Source: Hermatobates lingyangjiaoensis
Lineage: Eukaryota > Arthropoda > Insecta > Hemiptera > Hermatobatidae
Assembly: GCA_026182355.1 (NCBI GenBank)
Contig: JAPFBL010000164.1
Location: forward strand, 310,001 to 374,000
DNA length: 64,000 nucleotides
Reading direction: 5' to 3'
Shown here: positions 11,745 to 22,600 of the stretch, piece after piece
Numbering within the stretch: position 1 is the stretch's first letter
Layout: every line of letters begins with the position of its first letter
Notes under the pieces: model-generated
What the model was told of the DNA's origin: nothing
Database searches by the model: none
The model's input: only the letters and a program-made list of their open reading frames with translations
Made by a program: the position numbers and the translations under genes

Positions 11745-12040
11745 CCAATGGTTGCCCAGTGGATTGAACGCTCGCCTCTAAAATGGTAGATCTAAGTTCC
11801 ATTATAGTTCACACAGGAGGTGAAAAAATTTAACTATGACGTCCTTTAAACAGGACGTTAAGCCATCTGACACGAGTTTGTACGGTGTCAAATACTAAGT
11901 ATTCGTCAAAGATTCCCTACTTAAAATGCATATAAGTTAGTCCAAATTTAGGACTTGTAATGTCGAATTATTAGGGAGATACAATATTCCCATTAGGGAT
12001 CACTGTGTAGGGGGTAGCACACCCTCAAATACCACCCTAA
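11745..12040 (+). mobile_element. tRNA-derived SINE (copy 2)
   Basis: 'ggttgcccagtggattgaacgc' corresponds to the tRNA-like head, 'agatctaagttccattatag' to the degraded B box, and 'cacacaggaggtgaaaaaat' to the conserved body. It continues with 'gtacggtgtcaaatactaag', a 'gcatataagttagtc' segment and an A-rich tail (ctaaaaaaaaa at about 12040). At nearly 300 bp it is one of the longer copies. Confidence 0.7.
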
Positions 12041-12674
12041 AAAAAAAGCTACTTGAACAATTTGTTGAATATCTGTCGCACAAAAACTGTACAATAACAA
12101 ATATTTATTCAAATCAAAAAATAATTTATTTACAATGTAATTAAATAAATAAATTAATAATATAGTATTTCTGTTTTTAATATCAATAATAATTGACAAA
12201 ATTAAAAATTACTTCTAATGTTTTCATTTATATATGAACTTAAATATTTCTTATTATATTGTTTCTATTAAATAACAGACTGGTATTAAACATGAATATT
12301 CCAAATATTTAATAAAATATGCTAATTAAATCGAGTTAATAAATTTGAACAGGATGGGATTAATTGAGTAAGAAGACGTTATCCTGCAGTAAGGGTAAGT
12401 TATTCAACGTCATGTCGAGAGGGGGTGCAAGGATTAGTGGTCTTTCACAATCTCCCTTATTTGCAGGATTATCATCATTTTAATATTATTCTCCTATTAG
12501 TATTACGTCATATGACATTTTTTCGATATTATTAACATCGTTTAATTAAATTACTTAGTTTAAAAATATAATTTTAAAATTCCTATTGCTCTTATTATTT
12601 ATTAAAGATATACAAAAAAGTTTTGAGTATATAATAGGTCTTGTTTATTTTAAAATCTTGTTATTGATTATATG

Positions 12675-12723
<49 letters not shown>

Positions 12724-12756
12724 CAGATTCAATAATATATTGACCGTTTGATAGAA

Positions 12757-13634
12757 TAGGTGTGTTCTCTAATCGGGGTTCGGTCAATTTTCCAGGATAA
12801 AAAATCAAACTCTCGTTGCCAACGTTTCGGTTTTATTTAAAACCTTTTTCATAGGCCTACAAACAAAGGATAATAAGAAATCACATATTTTCAAATTTGA
12901 AAGAAAAAATACCGAAGGAGTTACAAAGTAACCTCATTTGTGCCATCAAATGTAAAGACTGTGACAAGTGTTACTATGGTGAAACTAGTCGTTTTCTCAA
13001 AGAAAGGTTGTACCAACATAATTATTCCATAAGAACAAATAAAAGTAACGCAACAGCCTTAGCTGGGCATGCAATAAACGAAGGTCACACGTTCGATTTT
13101 GAAGATACAACTATAATAGAAAAAGAAAAAGATGAGCAAAGAAGGAAGACACTTGAGATGTTATATATTAAAAAGGATCTAAGTTCGATTAATCATAGAA
13201 GTGATATTACTAATTTAAGTAATATTTATTCTGGAGTGTTGTGCTGAGGTTTAGTGAAATTTGATTTATTTAGTTCCCTTGAGTGAACAGTGTTGAGGTT
13301 ATTTGTAATGTTATCTTATTAGTCTAGTCGAAGGTTTTGTCCGGCTAACATTGTTGTTCCTTTAAATAATGTAAATTTCATTTTCTTAGTTAAAAAATTC
13401 TTACTTCTGTAAGTAATATTGTTTTATGTATCTCTGAAATATTTCTGCTTGTAATATTCATGAGTTGTAACAATCCATTTTCATATTGTGTATATGTTTG
13501 ATGTTGATATGTGATTTCTTATTATCCTTTGTTTGTAGGCCTATGAAAAAGGTTTTAAATAAAACCGAAACGTTGGCAACGAGAGTTTGATTTTTTATCC
13601 TGGAAAATTGAACGAACCCCGATTAGAGAACACA

Positions 13635-13638
<4 letters not shown>
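12757..13638. mobile_element. Penelope-like element with only a GIY-YIG ORF inside inverted arms (family C)
   Basis: Arms 12757-12888 and 13507-13638 are inverted repeats of 132 bp and lie between (TA)n tracts. Each contains the family C block 'cctatgaaaaaggttt...ccgaaacgttgg', a degraded hammerhead (CTATGA for CTGATGA, stem II GGUUUU/AAAACC, GAAA, ACGU). Between them is a GIY-YIG endonuclease frame and about 260 bp of non-coding sequence, but no reverse transcriptase. Interpreted as a 5'-truncated Penelope-like element with an inverted terminal copy. Confidence 0.75.
12855..13247 (+). CDS. GIY-YIG endonuclease domain of a Penelope-like element
   Basis: In Penelope-like elements this domain nicks the target DNA at insertion. 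The frame is open from 12855, inside the left inverted arm, to the TGA at 13245, about 130 codons. No ATG is required, so it looks like the 3' part of a longer RT-EN ORF. Visible motifs: CAIKCKDCDKCYYGETSRF (the second GIY-YIG tyrosine-glycine is YYG, with the conserved ET.R following), KERLYQH, ALAGHAINEGH, and the C-terminal RRKTLEMLYIKK containing the catalytic Glu region. No internal stop. The first GIY motif is weak (CAIKC). The reverse transcriptase that should precede it is absent. Confidence 0.8.
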   Translation, partial: AYKQRIIRNHIFSNLKEKIPKELQSNLICAIKCKDCDKCYYGETSRFLKERLYQHNYSIRTNKSNATALAGHAINEGHTFDFEDTTIIEKEKDEQRRKTLEMLYIKKDLSSINHRSDITNLSNIYSGVLC

Positions 13639-13683
<45 letters not shown>

Positions 13684-13741
13684 TATATATATGTGTGTGT
13701 GTATGTATGAATAATAATCAAAATAACACTTGATGTAATAG

Positions 13742-13895
13742 ATGGATTAATTTACCACAATGAATCTAATTTGGAAACAATGCTCTAAGGCCTTTCGTCA
13801 ACACATCTCGTTCATTTGCTCTCTGACGATGTGTTGACGAAAGGCCTTAAAGCATTGTTTCCAAATTAGATTCATTGTGGTAAATTAATCCGTAT
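13742..13895. mobile_element. Fold-back element, family D (copy 1)
   Basis: Inverted repeat with arms 'ggattaatttaccacaatga...' and its reverse complement, flanked by TA- and TG-rich microsatellites. The right arm carries CTGACGA, a weak hairpin, GAAA and the palindrome AGGCCT; the left arm mirrors it. Same family as 35341 and 35813. Confidence 0.7.
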
Positions 13896-13911
13896 ATATA
13901 TATATATATAT

Positions 13912-14032
13912 ATATATATTCCGTCTTCAGGAGAAAATTTGAGTTTGTAAGTGTATCTCTTTCTCTGTGTGTGCTTTTCTTCGTTTTTGAACTGATTTGC
14001 GTCCAGTTTGGATCGTTTTTTTCGAATTTTGA

Positions 14033-14040
<8 letters not shown>
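13912..14040 (+). mobile_element. Family B-related terminal fragment between (TA)n tracts
   Basis: 'gtcttcaggagaaaatttg' is followed by 'gtaagtgtatctctttctc' and 'gtccagtttggatcgttttt', matching the outer right arm of the fold-back at 42008-42175. The left arm is missing. Confidence 0.45.
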
Positions 14041-14072
<32 letters not shown>

Positions 14073-14576
14073 TGTATGTAGATGTGATGTTAAAAAGCTT
14101 ATTCATTATTAAGTCTAGTAATTAATATGAATATAATTAAACTTTTATATTTGAAAGGTATTTTTGTAAAGTGGATAACTTTATTCACCAATATAAGTCT
14201 TCATTAATAAAACCTTAACTCGTTTGACACTGACTATTCCCACACTGTTAGAGATAGGACAAACAAATTTGGACCTGAAACTACATGCACACACACACAC
14301 AAACACAGATTGTTTATTTGACAGGTGACTCAGCTACAGCCTCCTCCTAGACTTATTGCCATTTTTAGAGCCATAAAGAACAGGTTGCACTGACTTATTA
14401 ATTCTCCCAAACTAAAAATACCATATAAATATGTGTTTAGATTGTAGTGGCAGCCACACGAGGGGACACATATAGGCCAAACTTCGGCCTTTTGTGATAC
14501 CATACAAGGAAGATTGATTATACATTGGGATTCTAAAATGTTATCTAACTTAGTTGTATTTAGAGTAGGGATCTTT

Positions 14577-14745
14577 AATGAGTACCTAAAATCTTACAGA
14601 CTCGGGACCGACGGCTTAACAATTTCTTCGAAGGACGACATACTCTGATTTGTTCACCTTCCATGTGAATAAATGGAGCGCCGGTATTGGACCTCAGACC
14701 TACCAGTACAGAGAACACGTTGCTACTGGGCCAACCTGGCCCCCA
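14577..14745 (-). mobile_element. tRNA-derived SINE (copy 3)
   Basis: Reverse-strand copy: 'ccaacctggccc' and 'cagtagcaacgtg' at the right end correspond to the tRNA-like head, and 'attcacatggaaggtgaac' (read on the minus strand) to the body. Diverged and shortened. Confidence 0.6.
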
Positions 14746-14825
14746 ACACTGCATAACACAAATTTTGATCTTACTTCATCAAATAGTTAATTCCATATAT
14801 ATAAACTCTTAATTCACAGTAAGAA

Positions 14826-14993
14826 AGTCTGAAATATAACTAAAATCTTTCAACAAAAACAAGTCCTCGTCGTCAGTTTCAATTGTACTGACGAAGATGA
14901 CTTGTTTGGTTGAATGATCTTAGACACATTTCTCACTTTCTTAGTGTGAGTTAGAGTTGATTTTTATTTCACGTGTTTACAATGAAATCTTAT
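14826..14993. mobile_element. Fold-back element, family A (copy 5, strongly diverged)
   Basis: Left 'ctaaaatctttcaaca...cgtcgtcag' and right 'ctgacgaagatgacttgtt...gatctt' retain the family A order. Stem II bases and GAAA (now GAAT) are lost. The outer right block 'tttcacgtgtttac' is recognisable. Confidence 0.5.
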
Positions 14994-15644
14994 AATATAT
15001 GTATATATTAACGATCCGAGAATTACACCAATAGTTTAACTCCAGTATAGGTATAAAAATAAGAAAATATTATAAATTACACTCTCAAAGTTCTTTTAGA
15101 ACATGATGAATAGAAAAGATGTAAGAGAGGGATATAAATATAATATACCGTCAATTTATCTGAACCATATAGGTTGATGAGACAAAATTGAACTTACTAT
15201 TTCAGTTTCGAACAATGTAATATGTATATTATCAAAAGAAGGCAAGATTTAAATACAAGAATGGAATACATTGCAAGACTAAATTATTGTTTATAAAAGT
15301 TATTTTCACGCTGAATAAAGGTTCATACCTAATTTAATTAATGCAATTAAGTAGTGGAAGGTGGAGAGAGGATGTGTAGCCAGTTTTTCTTGCATAAATT
15401 AAAAAGGCCAGGCAGAGGTATATTAATAAATGGAGTTTTTATTCCAAAACTACTTCATCTGTATTCATCATCAATATTAACGCTCTTTAATTTACTAACT
15501 AAATCTATATTATTTTTAATACAGCTGTCTGAAATTTAATAAATCTCATCGGTTCATGCATATATATATATATATATAAAGCTTTCACATAAACACGTGA
15601 AATAACAATCAATGATCAAACCACAATAAGAAATGGGAAAACAA

Positions 15645-15687
15645 GACTAAGATCTTTCAACCGTAACAAGCGGTCTTCGTCAGAGTC
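15645..15687 (-). ncRNA. Hammerhead-ribozyme-like motif, family A
   Basis: 43-nt minus-strand motif identical in layout to 6409-6451, with all conserved core positions present. Divergent partner of 15720-15762. Confidence 0.6.
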
Positions 15688-15719
15688 AAAAACCCAACTG
15701 AGGTTTAAGTTGGATTTTT

Positions 15720-15762
15720 GACTCTGACGAAGACCGCTTGATACGGTTGAAAGATCTTAGTC
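15720..15762 (+). ncRNA. Hammerhead-ribozyme-like motif, family A
   Basis: GACU, CUGACGA, stem II ACCG/CGGU, GAAA, palindrome AGAUCU, U, AGUC. Stem I pairs completely. The loop change leaves all core bases intact. Confidence 0.65.
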
Positions 15763-15824
15763 TTGTTTTCCCATTTCTTATTGTGGTTTGATCATTGATA
15801 TATATATATATATATATATATTAG

Positions 15825-16375
15825 TATAAGTGGGCAGCAAATCTTCTTGAAGACAAATGGAATTAAAGTATGCAGCAGCTTCTGCATTGACGACCTTTTT
15901 GCTGATGGCCTCGATTTTTCTCACTATCATTCGGTGATGCTGAGGCAACTTCCATATATGCTGGGCCAGAGACATTGAGAAAACTAATATCAAACAACTT
16001 TAATGAAACACAAAAACACTGGGTGGAAACAAGCTTTCGACCACACATTGGTCATCTTCAGGTTACACTACTATTTAATTAATGAATGGTAATATAATTA
16101 ACTGAAAAGTAATCTTTAAAATTAAACATAACAATTTTAACAGATATAAAACAAACGATACAGCGGGTGAGAGGAAAACAATGAGCAGGTTCCAGCAGGG
16201 TTGCAACAACATACAGGTTTGCCCCTCAATTGCTGTCAACCCTACTGGGCTCTAACTCTCTAACAAATTTAAAGCTATTATCGAAAGTTTATAATATTGA
16301 CGAAAGTTTATTGACGGCCATCAGCAAAAAGGTCGTCAATGCAGAAGCTGCTGCATACTTTAATTCCATATATAT
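15825..16375. mobile_element. Penelope-like element fragment with inverted ORF N-termini (family G)
   Basis: The block 'atggaattaaagtatgcagcagcttctgcattgacgac...' at 15857-15910 is inverted at 16316-16371. Read outward from the middle, both halves encode KKVVNAEAAAYFNS. The minus-strand half continues to SICLQEDLLPTYT and then meets (TA)n; it is preceded by a hammerhead-like motif at 16028-16064. The plus half is preceded by a different upstream frame (LTNLKLLSKVYNIDESLLTAIS). I read these as two copies of the N-terminus of a Penelope-like ORF, head to head, each cut off after roughly 50-70 residues. The same protein piece occurs at 28562. Confidence 0.6.
16028..16064 (-). ncRNA. Hammerhead-ribozyme-like motif, family G
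   Basis: On the minus strand: stem I AAC/GUU, CUGAAGA, one unpaired U, stem II GACCA/UGGUC (five perfect pairs, 5-nt loop), GAAA, palindrome AGCU, U. It lies just upstream of the minus-strand ORF N-terminus, the expected place for a terminal-repeat ribozyme. Confidence 0.6.
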
Positions 16376-16381
16376 ATGTAT

Positions 16382-16500
16382 AGATTTCACATAAACACGT
16401 GAAATAACAATCAACGTTCAAACCAAAATAAGAAATTAGAAAAAAAGACTAAGATCTTTCAACCGTAACAAGAGGTCTTTGTCAGAGTCAAATCCCAAAG
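16382..16500 (-). mobile_element. Family A terminal repeat, single arm
   Basis: Left arm only, from 'agatttcacataaacacgtg' to 'tttgtcagagtcaaatccc'. No right arm follows. A solo terminal repeat abutting the end of the family G fragment. Confidence 0.6.
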
Positions 16501-16989
16501 ACATTTGAACTTTACTTTCTATTATTAATAAATTATTACTATATGTAACAGTATCGTGGTTTAGTCATATATTTAAATTTAGTACAGTACAATTAAATTT
16601 TAAATTTTGTTATAAATTGTGTTCTGTAAAATTTTGTTAAATAATAGTACTGTATATACATAAATACTATTATATTATTAAGTAGCTTTTAACCTGATTT
16701 TTTGCAAAAAATGGATAGAAATTTCAATTTCTTCAATATAGTTTTTTTCTTATTCTGTTTAATTAAAGTTTAGTATAATTATAGTTAACTGATTTTGGTT
16801 GCTTCAGTTTACATTTAAAACCGAATGGTGAATAACTCGTCTGTTGTATATCTTTCATATTTGTCTTTTAGTGGAAACAGGTTTATTCCGAAACTTTTAT
16901 AAATATATAGCTTAATGGTATAAATATTAATATTAAAAAAGATTTATTATAAACACATTTACTATATCGTAACGTATTGAATAAATATA

Positions 16990-17220
16990 ATTCTAATATA
17001 TATACATATATTCTTTGAAAACTTTGATAGACGCGGATGAAAACAGAAACTAGGACTCACATTTAATATTTCGACCCTTTTAATAGTCGTCCTCAGGAAA
17101 GGAAGTTGGTTGGCAAGAAGAGGAAAGCCAACTGGACAACTTCACGGTATATGTACAGGTTGGCCACAACGAAAACGAAAAAAAGTACTGAAGCTGAAGA
17201 AGAATAACAACGGGGAAACT
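16990..17220 (-). mobile_element. Possible terminal repeat of another Penelope-like family (J)
   Basis: The minus strand near 17060-17100 reads CTGAGGA, C, GAC...GUC, GAAA, AUAU, the same core order as the other motifs, but stem I is poor. The flank 'gacgcggatgaaaacagaaac' resembles an element edge. Single arm; a tentative call. Confidence 0.35.
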
Positions 17221-18680
17221 AATAAAAAGGGAATCTTTTAAATATGAAATTCTAGAACAGAAAATTAATAAATTAATGAATTAAAAAATAATAAATTAGA
17301 AAATTAAATTTACGAAAAAAATTATTTATATAATTTGCATTATATTTAATATTACAAAAATAATTATAAAATAGAAATAAATGAATAATGACTGAAAGAA
17401 AAATATAGATGTATTTATATATCTAAATGTCATGAAGTTGCCAGACAACTTTCTAAATAGTGTTTTGTTACTTGTCAAGTATTAATATAGTTTGATATTA
17501 AATGGAGATAAATTTGAAATAAAGGCTTTTGAAATAGACAAAAGATATGGAAGTTGGGAAGAAGATGGTGGGCGGCATTGAAGTGGTGATGGTTTTGTGG
17601 TAGGTTGAAGGGGGGAGGGGGGACTTATTAAGAAGTGATCCAGCCTTTTAGTTGAATAGGGGTGAGGGGGTGAGCAGGGTGGTAACTGTTAAGAATGAGA
17701 AAAGCTTTTATCTTGGGAAGGCGCTGAGTTGGCAAGATTTAACTGTTTGCTGCCCAATGACCCCGGACCAACCCAAATATATGCCTTTCCTTTACTCCCA
17801 TTAAACCAATGTGTCAATTATTAACTTTCATTTTGTTCAATTTTAACTAATTTACCGTAGAATATATTCAATCTGAAATATTATGACTTAGTTTAATATT
17901 ACAATCTTGTCTATACTACAAAGTTATCAGATATATTACTAAAAATGACCATTCTCGTAATTTTTTTCCTTTGCTCACCTGGTTTCAGAACATGTCGATT
18001 GCGACAATACTTCTCATATCGTAACTAATTAACTATATTTACTAATTTTATTTTTCATTTTATCAGTCAGTATTCCTAATTGGTGTTTACATTGTAACTA
18101 TTTAGCTAATACTTTTTGAGTCGTTAGCTAACCACACTTCTTGACACTTGCCCTTATCACAATTGCCCTAGACCTAAAAATATGTTCATCTGTTACTGCT
18201 TTTGAGTCATGAAGAAGACACATGACCAAACTGATTCCTTTACCTTGAACTCTAAATTTTAGTTTTATAAACTTTAATGACTGTCGCATATGCAGGCCTG
18301 AAAAAGACATTCAACGACTCTTTATAAAAGAGTTTTGACTATGATTCTAAAACTGTTTGTACTGACAGCTTTCATGCTAACTCTAAACCACATCTGACCC
18401 AAATAACTACAATATAAATAAATATCAATATTTATTTATATTATAGTTATAATTCATCATAATTTTTTTTTTTAATATTCAAACCACTTTACTAATAGTA
18501 AAGCAGGAAGTTAGTGTTAATGAAAATAACTGTTTATAAAAAATTCCAAAAATGAACCCAGTTGGAGGTGTAATTTTTTTTCTGTTTTATAAGAAACTAA
18601 CGAGTCACCGGTGAATTACTTTGGAAAAGTTTAAACATTGTTTGTATATGCTGAATGTATTATATCTCAACACTAAGGCA
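17221..18680. other. Intronic stretch, G-rich patch, no gene
   Basis: Mostly AT-rich. A G-rich segment at 17560-17690 (gggggagggggg and similar) stands out but has no coding or repeat identity that I recognise. Confidence 0.4.
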
Positions 18681-20340
18681 GTCTTAAATGGATTAATTTA
18701 ATCAATAATTCGTAAATATGGACTAGATATTAAAATGGGCTAAGTATTGTGCAGATGTCTACTAATTTGAAGGTTTCAGTCTTCAATAGCCTACTTTAAT
18801 CGATATTCTATTGAAGAAGGAGTGTTACCAAAATAATTGAACAGATTGGCCATGCTATCAAGACTGCAATTGTCAGCAGCCTACTTTAATCAAGTATTCT
18901 CGTGAAGATGTCAGTATGCAGGAACCTAGCTAATATTATTGTGAAGATGATCACGCTGTTCTAATTGTCAAAGTATTTTAAATTTCTCTCCTAACTTGAC
19001 CATGATAACAAGATGTCAGCCTTCAAGAAACATACCACTATTCTCGTGAAGATGGTCATGTTTTTACAATGTTCTAACTCTCTAACTATTTTGCATTAAT
19101 TTTCTAACTTTGCTATAATAACAAGATATAAATATTCTCGTGAAGATGATCACGCTGTTCTAATTGTCAATGTATTTTAAATTTCTCTCCTAACTTGACC
19201 ATGATAACAAGATGTCAGCCTTCAAGAAACATACCACTATTCTCGTGAAGATGGTCATGTTTTTACAATGTTCTAACTTTCTAACTATTTTGCATTTATT
19301 TTCTAACTTTGCTATAATAACAAGATATAAATCTTCAATAGTCTACATAATCAATATTCTACTGAAGAAGGGAGTGTTTTCAAAATGATCTAACTAACAT
19401 ATCGTTATGCTATTCTTAACAAGATATGACTCTTTAACAGCCTACTTTAATCAGTATTCTGTTGAAGATGTCAGTATGCAGGAACCTAGCTAATATTATT
19501 GTGAAGATGATCACGCTGTTCTAATTGTCAAAGTATTTTAAATTTCTCTCCTAACTTGACCATGATAACAAGATGTCAGCCTTCAAGAAACATACCACTA
19601 TTCTCGTGAAGATGGTCATGTTTTTACAATGTTCTAACTCTCTAACTATTTTGCATTAATTTTCTAACTTTGCTATAATAACAAGATATAAATATTCTCG
19701 TGAAGATGATCACGCTGTTCTAATTGTCAATGTATTTTAAATTTCTCTCCTAACTTGACCATGATAACAAGATGTCAGCCTTCAAGAAACATACCACTAT
19801 TCTCGTGAAGATGGTCATGTTTTTACAATGTTCTAACTTTCTAACTATTTTGCATTTATTTTCTAACTTTGCTATAATAACAAGATATAAATCTTCAATA
19901 GTCTACATAATCAATATTCTACTGAAGAAGGGAGTGTTTTCAAAATGATCTAACTAACATATCGTTATGCTATTCTTAACAAGATATGACTCTTTAACAG
20001 CCTACTTTAATCAGTATTCTGTTGAAGATGTCAGTATTCAAGAACCTAGCTAATATTCTCGTGAAGATGGTCACATTGTTCAAAATATTTTAGCTGTTTT
20101 AAATTTCTCTCCTCGCTTTACTATGCTAACAAGATATCAATCTTCAACATCAAAATCCAATCAGTATTCTCTTGACATCAATAAGTATTCTCTTGATCAT
20201 GCTATCAAGATGTCAATCTTCAACAGCCAAATCCATTCAGTTTTATCTTGACGAAGGGTGTATACTTTAAATATTCGAACTGTTGTATATGTTTCTACCA
20301 TCGTTACCATGTTGACAAAATGTCAGTCTTTAATAATCGT
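18680..20340. repeat. Higher-order tandem repeat, 560-bp period
   Basis: Two nearly identical 560-bp units, 18911-19470 and 19471-20030, are followed by a partial third starting at 20031. Each unit is itself made of diverged subunits sharing 'attctcgtgaagatg.tca', 'ctaacttgaccatgataac' and 'caagatgtcagccttcaag'. More diverged single subunits extend left to about 18680 and right to about 20340. No coding frame. The structure is that of a locally amplified minisatellite. Confidence 0.8.
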
Positions 20341-21720
20341 ATGACATTCGTAATTTACAAGTCTTTAAGATAGGCAAGTTGTTTGGATGGTGGAGTTAGG
20401 AGACAATCGCACTTGTGCATGATCCTTAGTAATTCACGTTATTATTGACAGAGTATTTAAATGAAAGTAACATTTTTGACTATGTAAAAATTGTATATTT
20501 TAATAAAACTCGACACTTTGCTAAAACAATTGATATTACAAATACTTAATTTACTTTACACATAAATAAATAAATATGTCATTTCAAACTACATATATCT
20601 AAAGTGCAAAAAAAGAAAAAAAGACAAATAAACTACTGTGAAGTGCTAAAGTCTACAGTGAAAATGCAAAGTATATTGGAGAGAGAGAAAAGTAAAAATT
20701 GAAAGTTATTTTGTAGGACAGTCTTGACTGGAAGATGAAAAGAAACTCGTTAAGGTGAAGACACGACAATAGAACCCACATTACCATTAGGCAATTACTT
20801 TGCATTTCCAATTAGTTACTCCGTGAACAAATAAAAAAAAAAAAAAAAGAAAAGAAACTAAGTTGGTATTTTACTTACCGGAATGTGAGCCCAGAGGTAA
20901 GCAAGTTTTAGAGAAGTCATCTTAAGGTTGAAGAGTGAAACAGAGTGAGAGAGAGAGAGAGTTTGTGTGAGAGAGATTGAGAGAGAAAAATTGAGAAACA
21001 AGAACACGTCATGAAACTGTCCAAGCTAGGAAAGAAAAAAAAAAAGAGAAAAATAAAACAATTTATATTATATAAGAAAATATAAAATATTAATAATTTG
21101 ATCCACCACCAGCAAAAAAAAATCTGTAATTTATGAAATAAGGATAAATATGCATTTGTAGATTTGTACAATCACCATTGAAATGTTAAATAATAAAAAA
21201 AATGTTTATCGAGAGAAAAAAGAACGGAGTAAATAAATGTATCCCTTAATTTTTTCCTGTATTTAGATGAATTGTAGGTATAAAAATTTAAACATGTTCA
21301 TTTATATAAATATTTGAATATTGTAAAAAAACGACCCAAAAGGGAAAGGAAAAATTCAAACTAAGAAATTTTGAAAGTTACAAAAATATAAAGAAAATAC
21401 ATAATTTCAGTCTGTAATTTTTGGTTTCAATCATCTTAAGAAGAGAAATGGGATGACAAAAAGAGGTTTTGTTTCTAATCGAAGGCTACGCGGTGCATTT
21501 AGTCTCCCCCTTCCTCTCCTGAAAACGGCTTACACGGAAAACGGAGATTGTGAAAATTTGTTTTTTTTCTTTTCTTTGAATTATTTAATAACTTTGAGCT
21601 GTATAATATATATATATTTAATTTAAAGAATAAATATATATATATATATATAATTTCAAGAATAAATATATATATATAATTTATTTATATAAAATTATAT
21701 TTTATATATAAATACAAAAG
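20341..21720. other. Intronic AT-rich stretch, GA microsatellite, no gene
   Basis: Contains a GAGAGA-type simple repeat at 20940-20995, A-rich runs and TA tracts at 21605-21710. The protein frame across the GA tract is low-complexity only. Confidence 0.5.
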
Positions 21721-21805
21721 AACGTTTTGGAAAACGTTCCAAAAGGACAACAAACATTTCACAGTGAATCACAAACACAGAACTAAGGAACAAACACACT
21801 TACTG

Positions 21806-21838
21806 TCTCTAATTTTCAGTTGCACCGTCATCAGGAGA
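21806..21838 (-). ncRNA. Hammerhead-ribozyme-like motif, family B (left arm)
   Basis: 33-nt mirror of 21942-21974. One change turns the stem II closing C into U, which is still compatible with a G-U pair. Confidence 0.55.
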
Positions 21839-21941
21839 GTTAAGATAGGGACACTAAGCGCACTTGTGAAGCGACGGTTGGAGACCGAGTTGCGTTCTTC
21901 TTCACAAGCTTCACAAGTGCGCTTAGTGTCCCTATCTTAAC

Positions 21942-21974
21942 TCTCCTGATGACGGTGCAACCGAAAATTAGAGA
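21942..21974 (+). ncRNA. Hammerhead-ribozyme-like motif, family B (right arm)
   Basis: UCUC, CUGAUGA, unpaired C, stem II GGU/ACC, GAAA, palindrome AAUU, A, GAGA. Stem I UCUC/GAGA pairs fully. Confidence 0.6.
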
Positions 21975-22399
21975 CGTAAGTGTGTTTGTTCCTTAGTTCT
22001 GTGTTTGTAATTCACCGTGAAACGTGTATATATATGAGTTCTACAATCTGAATAAAATAAAATCACACAGAGAAATCACATTGAAGAAAATACAAAACAC
22101 ATCACTATGTTTTAGCAACCATCAGCATATCATATGTGAAAATATGGTAGTTAGCCTTTGTGGGTTTTCCATCTATGAATTTATTATAGATATTCAAAGA
22201 AATATCGATATATCTGTATGAAAGAGTTAAAACGAAGGCGTATCTCATCGACATGTCGATACCGAAATGTAGAATATCTTATGCATGTTTCTATCTTTTA
22301 GTTTAAGCTCTTTTTTACGAAAAAGTCCGTTGTACAGTTTAATTTCATTGTTAACATATATATATATATGTAAATGTCAGATTAAATTTACGGCCTATT

Positions 22400-22600
22400 G
22401 TTTTTTTAATTTATTTTTTGTATAACTTTTCCAAAGCCCTTAATAGTTGTTTTAAATTCACAAGGAACTAGGTAGATTAACTCACCATACGTTTGGTTTT
22501 CAATGGTTATATTTCTTCCAACGTTTCGGTCGTCTTCGACCATCTTCAGGGGGTAAACATATATACAATATCTAAAAAAACCTATTAAACATAACAACGT
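22400..22600 (-). mobile_element. Penelope-like terminal fragment (family F)
   Basis: Single-arm fragment with a strong hammerhead-like motif at 22517-22553 on the minus strand and the typical downstream 'cgttggaagaaatataacc'. No partner arm found nearby. Confidence 0.5.
22517..22553 (-). ncRNA. Hammerhead-ribozyme-like motif, family F
   Basis: On the minus strand: CUGAAGA, unpaired U, stem II GGUCG/CGACC (five perfect pairs with loop AAGA), GAAA, palindrome ACGU, U. Stem I has only two clear pairs (CC/GG). Confidence 0.55.

Larger units (their letters stand above)
15581..15799. mobile_element. Fold-back element, family A (copy 6, well preserved)
   Basis: Almost perfect palindrome in (TA)n with complete ribozyme-like motifs on both arms (15645-15687 minus, 15720-15762 plus) and a loop of a few bases around 'ccaactgaggtttaagttgg'. 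One stem II substitution (GATACGG for GTTACGG) lies in the loop. Confidence 0.75.
21757..22022. mobile_element. Fold-back element, family B (copy 1)
   Basis: Inverted arms with 'cacagtgaatcacaaacac', 'ctaaggaacaaacacactta' and 'agcgcacttgtgaag'-type blocks, bounded by TA-rich sequence. Both arms carry a hammerhead-like motif (21806-21838 minus, 21942-21974 plus). The unpaired centre 'gcgacggttggagaccgag' recurs in the other family B copies as an arm-internal block. Confidence 0.75.
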
